DNA of 36,961 bases from Candidatus Bathyarchaeota archaeon. GTDB lineage: Archaea > Thermoproteota > Bathyarchaeia > TCS64. Location of the stretch: contig JAGTQU010000019.1 in assembly GCA_018396695.1 (NCBI GenBank), positions 1 to 36,961 of the forward strand. The letters run 5' to 3'. Below the pieces are notes generated by a model that saw only the letters and a program-made list of their open reading frames with translations, did no database searches and was not told where the DNA came from. The position numbers and the translations under genes are program-made. How positions within the stretch are numbered: the stretch's first letter is position 1; each line of letters starts with the position of its first letter. Of the stretch, positions 16,768-23,807 are shown piece by piece.

Positions 16768-16776
16768 TTTTTATAA
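16768..16776 (+). promoter_or_regulatory. TATA-like box of the class C-like serine hydrolase gene
   Basis: TTTTTATAA lies about 45 bases before ATG 16820. A start of transcription near 16797 would leave a leader of about 22 bases holding the GGAGG at 16810-16814. Confidence 0.4.
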
Positions 16777-16819
16777 CTATGTTTCTCTCAAGTTCAGACT
16801 CTCAGAGCAGGAGGCAAAG

Positions 16820-18202
16820 ATGAACATGGATCGGATGGGTCAGCTTGAAGACTTTATATTCAAAAGGATGGCTGAGTTTAAGATACCTGGTTTAAGCATC
16901 GTGATACTAAAGGATGGAGAGATACATTATCAAAAGGGATTTGGGTTTAGGGATATTCATACAGGGAAAAGTGCGACACCAAAAACAATCTACTGCATCG
17001 GAAGTGTGACAAAATTCTTCACAGCATTGGCTATTATGCAGCTACGTGACCAGGGGCTCCTGAGCCTCGGTGACCCAGTAGAAAAATTCGTTCCCTTTAA
17101 AATTCGACCTAAGGGAGAAGTAGTGAGGATTAAACATCTGCTTAGCCATACCAGCGGGTTACCCTCTTTAGGATACGCTGAAGCCACATTGTCAATGATC
17201 ACAGGGGCTTCCTCTAATTGGTTTCCAATATCAAATCTTCAAGATCTCTTAGTATTTATGAACGGGGCTGAAGATTGGGTTATATCCAGTCCTGGAGAAA
17301 AACATGCTTATCTGAACGAAGGTTATATCATCTTGGGAGGTATAATCGAAAAAGCGTCTGGACTGAATTATGCCGATTACGTTCAATCCCAAATTCTAAA
17401 ACCTCTTCGAATGGACCGGAGCACATTCTTTGAAGAAGACGTTAGAAGAGAGTCTGATGTAGCTACTCCATATATTACCTCCGAAAAGGGTGAGAAGATA
17501 CCTACGAAGTATCCGTACGGTCAGTTGTTAAGCGATGGTGGATTGATGAGTAACGCCCTTGATATGGCTAATCTCCTGAAAATGGTTTTCTCTGAAGGCG
17601 CATTCAACGGTAGATCCATACTCAGTTCCAAATCTTTAAGAGAGATGATGGAGCCAAAAATTAAGACTCAAGAGAAGCCAATCGCAGGAGAAGACTACAG
17701 ATACTATTGTTTCGGGCTTAGGATGAAGTCCAATTTTCTCGGATATAACCTATTACATCATAGCGGAAGTGTTTTCGGCTCGAGCGCTTACATGGGTTTC
17801 ATACCTGAATGTAAAACAGGGGTGATTATCCTCTCAAATGGAGGCTATTTCCTTGAGCCTGTAGGGGAGTATGCTTTAGCCATAATGTTAGACAAAGATC
17901 CATTAGAAATTCCCTTCCACAAAAGAATGATGATTCTCGAGGAATTAACCGGAACCTACACGTCTTTCAAAGATACTTTAGACTATAAGGTTAGTCGGAA
18001 TGGGGGAGTCCTCCAAATAGAGTCGAGTTTTGGATCATTCCGATTCATAACTCCTTTGATTCCCGTCGATATCGGAGGAGAAATAAAAGAGTTCATGGTC
18101 TACGGTCTTGATACGATTACGCCTGTTCAGTTCATCCGAGAGAAAGAGAATCTATTCATGATTTACGAGCGAAACAAGCTTAAAAAAACTGGAAGATCCT
18201 AA
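16820..18202 (+). CDS. Class C beta-lactamase-like serine hydrolase
   Basis: The 460-residue protein has the penicillin-binding/AmpC fold: SxxK with Ser62 and Lys65 (GSVTKF), HLLSHTSGLPS at 106-116, Tyr164-x-Asn166 (YLNEGY), and HHSGSVFGSSAYMG near 314, the equivalent of the K-T-G strand. A separate C-terminal beta-rich domain (from about 375) resembles the extra domain of such hydrolases. There is no signal peptide, so it acts in the cytoplasm. Family members are esterases, D-aminopeptidases or peptidases, and true beta-lactamase activity is unlikely. ATG 16820 follows GGAGG by five bases. The gene is divergent from the glycan operon. Confidence 0.85.
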   Translation: MNMDRMGQLEDFIFKRMAEFKIPGLSIVILKDGEIHYQKGFGFRDIHTGKSATPKTIYCIGSVTKFFTALAIMQLRDQGLLSLGDPVEKFVPFKIRPKGEVVRIKHLLSHTSGLPSLGYAEATLSMITGASSNWFPISNLQDLLVFMNGAEDWVISSPGEKHAYLNEGYIILGGIIEKASGLNYADYVQSQILKPLRMDRSTFFEEDVRRESDVATPYITSEKGEKIPTKYPYGQLLSDGGLMSNALDMANLLKMVFSEGAFNGRSILSSKSLREMMEPKIKTQEKPIAGEDYRYYCFGLRMKSNFLGYNLLHHSGSVFGSSAYMGFIPECKTGVIILSNGGYFLEPVGEYALAIMLDKDPLEIPFHKRMMILEELTGTYTSFKDTLDYKVSRNGGVLQIESSFGSFRFITPLIPVDIGGEIKEFMVYGLDTITPVQFIREKENLFMIYERNKLKKTGRS

Positions 18203-18219
18203 ATCCTTTCTGAGCGGAG

Positions 18220-19206
18220 TTAATAGACGTCGCTGCTCGTAATGAACCATCTTCGACTATCAGAGATGTTGATACCTTTCCTAAATACTGACCCGCTCTC
18301 CTGGTATGTATTGTTGAGCGCCATCATGATAACGTTATACCATGGTAGAGTCTTAAACCCGTTTTCTAAAGCCTTAACCGCTAGCTTGGTTCCGTTCTTC
18401 GCTATAAACTCGATAGCATCCACGTCAGGATATATATCTAATAATCTTGAAACTATTTCTGAAAGATGGTGTTCAAGTATCTTTGGCGTATAGTCGTTTA
18501 TGGTCATTGTTAAACCATCATTCTCCTTAACAGTATCCACAACAACATATCCTATTATTTCGTCTCTAACTAATATTCGGTAGGGATGACTCCGCCTGAA
18601 AGGATGTCTTTGAACCCTCCATGTTAAGTAGGGTATGGGTCTATGAAAATGGAGCATCACGCTTCTAATAGCCCATTTCTCATATAACTCATAATACTCT
18701 AGTAGGTCTATAGGGTTTAATCTAACACGAGTCTCTCCAATATCCTTTTCTAGGTTCGATGCGTCTGCAATAAATTTGTTTACAGAAAAAGCCGCTTCCG
18801 ACCCTGCTTTACGTGCAGCTCCAGCCGCTTCTTCGAGATTAAACCCTATCAAAATTTCAGGTGATTTTCCCTTTATCTCCTTTAAAAGAAATTTTAAAGT
18901 CATTTGAAAAAGCCCTTTTCTCCTATGCTCCCTTCGGACGAAACCGTCGCAGCCTTGAAGAGCAAGGAACACATCTTTACCTTTCCTGATCTGCAAGGGT
19001 AGAAACGAGTTGAATGCAACTCTTTCCCCTGTAAGCTTGTGCTCAACCACAACTATCGGCGTGAATCCTATGTTGAAAGGATTATTGCGAAACTTCCACT
19101 CGTAAACCTTTTCATTGTATTCATCCCATAACTCCTCATTTAGTCCATTAATGAATGAAGAAAGGTCTTCATCCTTGAACCAACGTACATTATACTCTTC
19201 AGACAA
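18220..19206 (-). CDS. GNAT-like N-acyltransferase
   Basis: The 328-residue protein looks like a GNAT acyltransferase with an acetyl-CoA binding turn in VRREHRRKGLFQMTLKFLL (90-108). Its substitution of GLF for the usual GxG/A is seen in Eis-like and mycothiol-type GNATs. The C-terminal half (about 190-300) seems to be a second, degenerate GNAT-like lobe (YRILVRDEIIGYVVVD). The start is TTG 19206. A frameshifted GNAT gene ends 25 bases upstream on the same strand, so the two were probably cotranscribed. The acceptor is unknown. Confidence 0.7.
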   Translation of the reverse strand: MSEEYNVRWFKDEDLSSFINGLNEELWDEYNEKVYEWKFRNNPFNIGFTPIVVVEHKLTGERVAFNSFLPLQIRKGKDVFLALQGCDGFVRREHRRKGLFQMTLKFLLKEIKGKSPEILIGFNLEEAAGAARKAGSEAAFSVNKFIADASNLEKDIGETRVRLNPIDLLEYYELYEKWAIRSVMLHFHRPIPYLTWRVQRHPFRRSHPYRILVRDEIIGYVVVDTVKENDGLTMTINDYTPKILEHHLSEIVSRLLDIYPDVDAIEFIAKNGTKLAVKALENGFKTLPWYNVIMMALNNTYQESGSVFRKGINISDSRRWFITSSDVY

Positions 19207-19231
19207 TATTAATCACGAGAAACCGAAGAAT

Positions 19232-19823
19232 CTAGTATGAGAAGTCGTTGCTTGAAATATACTTCAAGTATATTGATTCAATATTTTGAGGAGTATGATT
19301 AAGCCTCATCTCAAGTCCTTTGCCTAGATCATCTGAGACGACTTCAAACCCCATCTTACTCCATATCTGTTTTAATGGCCTTTTTTCAGAGTCTATCTCT
19401 TCCGTAAACAATTTTGTCTGTTTATATCCTCGTTCATTTGAGTAAAGTACCTCAAGTGATGATAAAGTTCGACCTATTCCTCTTCCTTCAATTAGGGTTG
19501 CCGTAGCATCTGAAAAGAAGACACCCTCCTCGTCGTCATTATACCCTATATCAAAGGCTATAGTTTTCCCTTCAAGCTCTAAAGTTAGACAGACAAAGTC
19601 TTTTTTTACATCTCCTAGAAATTAACTCATCTCGCAAATATCTGAATTCTTTTCTGAATTTCTCTTTTTCTATCTCCTGAATTGTGCAAATTAGTTCTTC
19701 ATCAAGATCGTTATACACCTTGATTTTACATCGACCATTCAAAATTCTTGTGAGCCTTTTCTCGGCCTCTTCTAAAGCCTCGACAAACGAATAACACGTT
19801 TCCTCCATCTGTTGCATCAACAA
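19232..19823 (-). pseudogene. Frameshifted GNAT acetyltransferase
   Basis: Two frames together give one GNAT protein. From ATG 19823 the first 73 residues (ending LRDELISRRC) run to an A7 run at 19601-19607 (minus strand). Continuing in the other frame gives KKDFVCLTLELEGKTIAFDIGY, then the acetyl-CoA loop IEGRGIGRTL, then KMGFEVVSDD, and a stop at 19232-19234. With six A instead of seven the whole is 196 residues, normal for a GNAT. Without correction the protein stops at 19572 after 83 residues and loses the acetyl-CoA site. This may be a true pseudogene, a slippage-controlled gene, or a sequence error. An alternative start lies five codons in (MEETCYS). Confidence 0.75.
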
Positions 19824-19902
19824 CTAATGTTTCTACAAATTATTTTCTTTGATGTTCATAAATGATTTTTGGTTGAAAACGTCTACAAGTTGAATTACAA
19901 TA

Positions 19903-20322
19903 TCATCTGCAGATTCTCACCCGATCTCCAACTCTTATCGATGGGCTCTTAATGCTTTTAGATTTCACCAAGATATTCATATGGTTAGGCATATGGGTCA
20001 AGTCAAATCCAGCTAACCGTCCAAGTAGATTTTCCCCTAAAATCATTTTATCCCCTACAACAGCTAAGCCGCCTTCCTCAATTTCAAAGAATGCTAAGGC
20101 TGAAACCCTGTCAACTACTCTTCCTGGCTCGGCTTCTTGGTCATCGGTAATCATCAATTCGTGGATCTCGTGCTTCGCTAAAGCCCTGCTTTTAGTGTCG
20201 ATCAGTTTCAAACCTCGCTTTTCGAATGTTATGTCTAGTACAGCCACTACTAAACCTTCAACTGGCCTCCGATCCTTGTAAACATCTAAAGCTACAATTT
20301 TTGGGTCATATCCCATCACCAT
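19903..20322 (-). CDS. Conserved archaeal hypothetical protein, DUF6917-like
   Basis: This 139-residue protein has no signal peptide or membrane segment. A beta-rich pattern is visible with a conserved core (GRVVDRVSALAFFEIEEGG, GDKMILGENLLGRLAGFD) followed by THMPNHMNILV. I associate this pattern, from memory, with a small archaeal family of unknown function (DUF6917); a profile search would be needed to confirm that. The THMPNHMN segment with two histidines could bind a metal, but this is speculation. The gene stands alone between the frameshifted GNAT and the class A-like hydrolase on the same strand. Confidence 0.7.
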   Translation of the reverse strand: MVMGYDPKIVALDVYKDRRPVEGLVVAVLDITFEKRGLKLIDTKSRALAKHEIHELMITDDQEAEPGRVVDRVSALAFFEIEEGGLAVVGDKMILGENLLGRLAGFDLTHMPNHMNILVKSKSIKSPSIRVGDRVRICR

Positions 20323-20412
20323 TCACCATTGATGATTAAAACGATCTTGCCTTTGGATTTTTTGGATTACGAGTTCCGTTTTTAAGAAAAAATAGACAAA
20401 GGTTATCAGCTT

Positions 20413-21258
20413 CTATCTCCTCCCATAGGGAGTGCTTATAGATACTTCATAGAAATAGTTGAAGGCTAACTCAGCCATCTCAGTTAAAATTCTTATCGTC
20501 GCTAAGCGTCTACTATCGGAGAGAGGAATATGTTTCGCCATGAGCGCTATCAGATAGGGTCTTTTATCTAAAAATACTATCCCTACATCACACATGGCTC
20601 CTTCAACCCATCCGGATTTATCTGCGATTTCAACGTTATCGGGTACAGCGTTTCTAATGACGCCTTCGATTATTCCTTCCTTATGCTTCTTGAGCATCTC
20701 AAGCGTCTTTTCGCACACCCAGGGGCTTAGATCCTCCTTTTTGTAGAGTTTCTCCATCATTTTTAACATCTCTCTAGGAGTCGAAAGGTTTTCTCTTCCT
20801 GCAGCTAAGCCCTCCTTATCCATCATCTTACGTACTAGCACTGTTTTGCTTAGTCCTAGACGCTCCAGAGTATTATTGACGTCTTTCATTCCAACTAAAT
20901 TGAGGATGATGTTCGTTGCAGAGTTATCGCTTACAGTGATCATCAAGGTGGCATATCCTAGAAGATTTATTGTTAAGGTTCCGGCTTCGATCTCTTTTAA
21001 TACCCCGCTGCCTCCTACTCTTTGATCTTCTCGAAAAGTCAAAGATCGTTCAATATCAATCTCGCCTTCTTCGGCTTTTCTGAAGAATTCGATGAGTATT
21101 GGGATCTTCACCGAACTGGCTATAGGGAATAACTCGTCACCATTGATGAAGATCTCTTCTCCGGTTAAAATATCTTTCAATCCGAATCCAATAATACCTG
21201 AAAACTCCTCAACTCTCTTCTTTAACTCTTTTTCAAGTTTAAACCATAGAACATTCAT
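20413..21258 (-). CDS. Class A beta-lactamase-like serine hydrolase, cytoplasmic
   Basis: The 281-residue protein has the class A beta-lactamase motifs: Ser48-x-x-Lys51 (ASSVKI), Ser110-Asp111-Asn112 (VSDNSATN), and Lys214-Ser215-Gly216 (ADKSGW). The omega-loop region reads MMDKEGLAAGREN; Glu149 may be the general base, but the usual ExxxN spacing is not clear. There is no signal peptide, which is unlike secreted bacterial enzymes and argues for a cytoplasmic esterase or peptidase rather than resistance. ATG 21258 follows GGAGGG by 12 bases. It is the second beta-lactamase-fold gene within 5 kb. Confidence 0.85.
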   Translation of the reverse strand: MNVLWFKLEKELKKRVEEFSGIIGFGLKDILTGEEIFINGDELFPIASSVKIPILIEFFRKAEEGEIDIERSLTFREDQRVGGSGVLKEIEAGTLTINLLGYATLMITVSDNSATNIILNLVGMKDVNNTLERLGLSKTVLVRKMMDKEGLAAGRENLSTPREMLKMMEKLYKKEDLSPWVCEKTLEMLKKHKEGIIEGVIRNAVPDNVEIADKSGWVEGAMCDVGIVFLDKRPYLIALMAKHIPLSDSRRLATIRILTEMAELAFNYFYEVSISTPYGRR

Positions 21259-21270
21259 ATTATTAGAAAA

Positions 21271-21276
21271 CCCTCC
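21271..21276 (-). promoter_or_regulatory. Ribosome binding site of the class A-like hydrolase gene
   Basis: GGAGGG on the minus strand, 12 bases before ATG 21258, supports this start. The spacing is at the long end. Confidence 0.45.
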
Positions 21277-21393
21277 GTTCTGTTTATTTTAGTTTCCATT
21301 AACCAATTGTAGAACGATATCAAAAAACGGGATCTTGCTTTCTTTTATAGCATAAACCTAATTCCCACGTTCTAGAAACATGGGCAAATATGA

Positions 21394-21561
21394 TTAATAC
21401 CTTCTCGGCGGTCTATGCTTCGCATAACAGTCTTTACAATAGACTGGGCGGCCTTCTGTGGGCTTAAAAGGGACTTCGCATTCTTGCCCGCAGTCAGAGC
21501 AAACTGCTTTAAACATCTGTCTAGGGCCCCTGTCAAAGCCGCGTCTTTCTCTATAACCCAA
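21394..21561 (-). CDS. Small zinc-ribbon protein (55 aa)
   Basis: A short minus-strand gene starts at TTG 21561 with GGAG eight bases upstream and ends at TAA 21394-21396. The 55-residue product has an Arg/Gly-rich N-terminus (RERRGFDRGPRQ) and two cysteine pairs, CSDC at 21-24 and CKDC at 42-45, followed by the basic tail YAKHRPPRRY. This is the layout of the widespread small CxxC zinc-binding family found in archaea and bacteria, of unknown function and probably nucleic-acid binding. An internal ATG would give 40 residues, but the DRGPRQ segment before it is itself conserved in the family as I recall it, favouring TTG. No operon partner is obvious. Confidence 0.8.
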   Translation of the reverse strand: MGYRERRGFDRGPRQMFKAVCSDCGQECEVPFKPTEGRPVYCKDCYAKHRPPRRY

Positions 21562-21721
21562 CTACTTCACTCCTTTTTCTTTTTAGAATACGCTAGGAAA
21601 ACTCCCAAACGTACTCTCTCCTATCAGGAGATACTTCCTATTAAAGCTATGCATTGTTTTTGTAATTTACGAGTAAAATAAGTTTTATTTACATCTTTTT
21701 TTGGAGATTTTAGCTCTAACA

Positions 21722-21732
21722 TTTTTTATATT
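21722..21732 (+). promoter_or_regulatory. TATA-like box of mtd, probable leaderless transcript
   Basis: TTTTTTATATT is centred about 26 bases before ATG 21753, the standard TATA-to-start distance in archaea. No Shine-Dalgarno sequence precedes the ATG, so mtd is probably transcribed from or next to its start codon. Confidence 0.5.
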
Positions 21733-21752
21733 CAAATCCTAATTCATATACG

Positions 21753-22577
21753 ATGATTAAGATAGGTTTTCTTAAACTTGGAAACATCGCCACTTCGACG
21801 ATGATTGAGCTCCTTTTGGATGAGAGGGCTGAGAGAGAGGATCTAGAAGTTCGAGTAATCTCCTCAGGGGCTAACATGAGTCCAGAACAATCTGCGAAGA
21901 TAGCTGAGGATATGCTTCGGTTTAAACCAGACTTATGCTTCGTTGTTAGCCCTAACGCTTCAACTAAGGGTCCAGCTACGGCTCGAGATATTTTAAACAA
22001 GGCAGGTATATCGACGATTGCTGTTACTGATGGTCCGAAGAAGATTCTAGAGGAATTACAAAAAGCAGGTATGGGCGGGATAATAGTCGAAGCGGATTCG
22101 ATGATAGGTGCAAGAAGAGAATTTCTCGACCCAATAGAAATGGCTGTGTTCAATTCCGATGTGATTAAAGTATTATCCGTGACAGGAGTTTTTAGCGTCA
22201 TCTATAAAACCCTTGATGACTTGATTCAGGAGCTAAAGTCAGGGAGGAAGCCGAGTCTCCCCCTCTTAGAGGTTACTCGGACAACGGCTATAGAAGCCGC
22301 CGGATTCGTCAACCCCTATGCTAAGGCTAAAGCTACTGCGGCATATGAAATATCGAAGAGAGTAGCAAATTTGACTACTGAAGCATGCTTCAAAGAGAAG
22401 GAATGGGAGATCTACACGATGTTATGCGCATCGGCTCATGAGTTGATGAGAATGGCTGCTTATCTCTCCGACGAGGCAAGAGAGGTAGAAAAATATGGGG
22501 ATAATGTTCTACGTAGGCCTCACCATAGGGACGGTAGACTCCTAGAAAAAAGAAAATTGATAGAAAAACCAAAGTAG
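21753..22577 (+). CDS. mtd: F420-dependent methylenetetrahydromethanopterin dehydrogenase
   Basis: Mtd reversibly interconverts methenyl- and methylene-H4MPT with coenzyme F420 as hydride carrier. The 274-residue product matches the family from end to end: the N-terminal F420 region (KIGFLKLGNIATSTMIELLLDERA), VISSGANMSPEQ, and VVSPNASTKGPATAR. The C-terminal third keeps VTRTTAIEAAGFVNPYAKAKA and a histidine-containing end (RRPHHRDGRLLEKRKL). Length is typical (270-280). It is monocistronic and converges with an F420-oxidoreductase beta-type gene 11 bases away. In a non-methanogen it would serve the methyl branch of the archaeal Wood-Ljungdahl pathway, in either direction. Confidence 0.96.
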   Translation: MIKIGFLKLGNIATSTMIELLLDERAEREDLEVRVISSGANMSPEQSAKIAEDMLRFKPDLCFVVSPNASTKGPATARDILNKAGISTIAVTDGPKKILEELQKAGMGGIIVEADSMIGARREFLDPIEMAVFNSDVIKVLSVTGVFSVIYKTLDDLIQELKSGRKPSLPLLEVTRTTAIEAAGFVNPYAKAKATAAYEISKRVANLTTEACFKEKEWEIYTMLCASAHELMRMAAYLSDEAREVEKYGDNVLRRPHHRDGRLLEKRKLIEKPK

Positions 22578-22588
22578 AAGTTAAATTC

Positions 22589-23632
22589 CTAATTTTTATT
22601 CTTTTTTAATTTGGCTAGTTTTAAAACTTCTTCAATAACTCCACCTACTTCTTCTAGACGTTTAACCTCGATTAGCCCAGCATCTCTTGCAGTCATGAGT
22701 GCTGATTCACCCTGTTCTGTTCTGACAAGCACCGTCGACCATCCGTCTGGAGATCCTACGTTGCCTACTGAAATATCTGCGAACTCTGAGGTGAAATCTT
22801 TACACTCCTCACAGCACGCTCGAACCAGTTTTTTCAGTTTGCTCAATTTAACTTCAAAAACTTTTTTCTCTCCTTGGTACGCAATGAATTGTCCCCTGGT
22901 TATAGCAAATTTTGTAATTTTAGAAACTTCAACTCCTTCAGACTCTAGAAATTTAATTAAATCCTCATAGTCAAATGTCTCCATACAGAATAAGCCGATC
23001 TTAAGATTGACAGCATCTGAAAGCCTGCTGTTCGCGACCTCTTCTGTTTCGATTCTTCTCAGCGCCCTAATTTGACACGGCATCCCAACCACTGCTATCT
23101 CCTTCAACTTATACTCAGAAATAGCTGAATCTACTCCTACAAGGATTGGGCACGAGGTATATTTCGAACCAGCCGCTTTAACTAGTTCTGCTCTATTCTT
23201 AGCTACAAATGGTTTAGGCTGCCATATCATGTTCTCATCTATCGCTGCTACAACTGCACATCTCTCCGACTCTGAAACGAATTTGATTAGAGTTGAAGTC
23301 ACTGCGCCTCCATCTTGACAACTCCTTCCAACATCTTCTTGTGTAGTCTTCACCGCATATTGAGATTTAACGATGCCAAGTTCAGCCTCCTTCTCTATTC
23401 GGTTTCTGCCAAATATTTTACTCTCTACGACTGTTTCATCAAACATACTTCTTGGGCAACTATTATAACATATCCCGCATGATATGCAGAGTCCAACGAG
23501 TTTTGGGATCCCGTTCTCGAAAGTAATTGATTTGACGGGGCAAGACGCTGCGCAGGCACCACATCCTACACATCTCTCTTTTTTAATCACATCAACTAAG
23601 AGATTTCCAAAAACCTTTGTTTTCGTGCTCAA
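22589..23632 (-). CDS. F420-oxidoreductase beta-type iron-sulfur flavoprotein (FrhB/FpoF-like)
   Basis: The 347-residue protein starts with a two-cluster ferredoxin domain: Cys21, 24, 27, 31 (CVGCGACAASCP) and Cys49, 52, 55, 59 (CISCGICYNSCP). The FrhB/FdhB domain follows, with GGAVTSTL near 108 and GMPCQIRALRR near 185, and later cysteines ACCEECKDFTSEFADISVGNVG. This architecture and length match FpoF/FqoF and related F420H2 oxidoreductase subunits, which pass electrons between F420, FAD and ferredoxin or a membrane complex. The partner is not in the window. The start is TTG 23632. Its position facing mtd fits oxidation or supply of F420H2, but the exact redox partner is unknown. A sulfite or glutamate synthase-linked FrhB homologue is an alternative. 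Confidence 0.85.
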   Translation of the reverse strand: MSTKTKVFGNLLVDVIKKERCVGCGACAASCPVKSITFENGIPKLVGLCISCGICYNSCPRSMFDETVVESKIFGRNRIEKEAELGIVKSQYAVKTTQEDVGRSCQDGGAVTSTLIKFVSESERCAVVAAIDENMIWQPKPFVAKNRAELVKAAGSKYTSCPILVGVDSAISEYKLKEIAVVGMPCQIRALRRIETEEVANSRLSDAVNLKIGLFCMETFDYEDLIKFLESEGVEVSKITKFAITRGQFIAYQGEKKVFEVKLSKLKKLVRACCEECKDFTSEFADISVGNVGSPDGWSTVLVRTEQGESALMTARDAGLIEVKRLEEVGGVIEEVLKLAKLKKNKN

Positions 23633-23796
23633 CGGTTATCTATTCATTTACTACATACATCCTTAAAATTTTTAAGAAAACGACCCATTTTCAGCCATGC
23701 TCTAGATGAATAAGTGATTATTAGCAGAATAGTTTTAATCAAAGTATTTATTTTGAGCTAATTTTTCTTAAAGACTAAATAAGATAGTAGCTGATT

Positions 23797-23803
23797 GGTG
23801 AGG
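23797..23803 (+). promoter_or_regulatory. Ribosome binding site of the acetyl-CoA synthetase gene
   Basis: GGTGAGG lies a few bases before ATG 23808, a strong Shine-Dalgarno sequence that fixes this start. Confidence 0.6.
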
Positions 23804-23807
23804 GGAA

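Noticed and set aside
19251-19268. Inverted repeat CTTGAA/TTCAAG as a possible terminator or operator
   Set aside because: It lies inside the restored C-terminal coding part of the frameshifted GNAT and the sequence is AT-rich; a chance repeat is likely.
20413-21258. Antibiotic resistance beta-lactamase
   Set aside because: The motifs are present, but there is no signal peptide, the host is archaeal, and the omega-loop lacks a clear ExxxN; a general serine hydrolase is a safer call.
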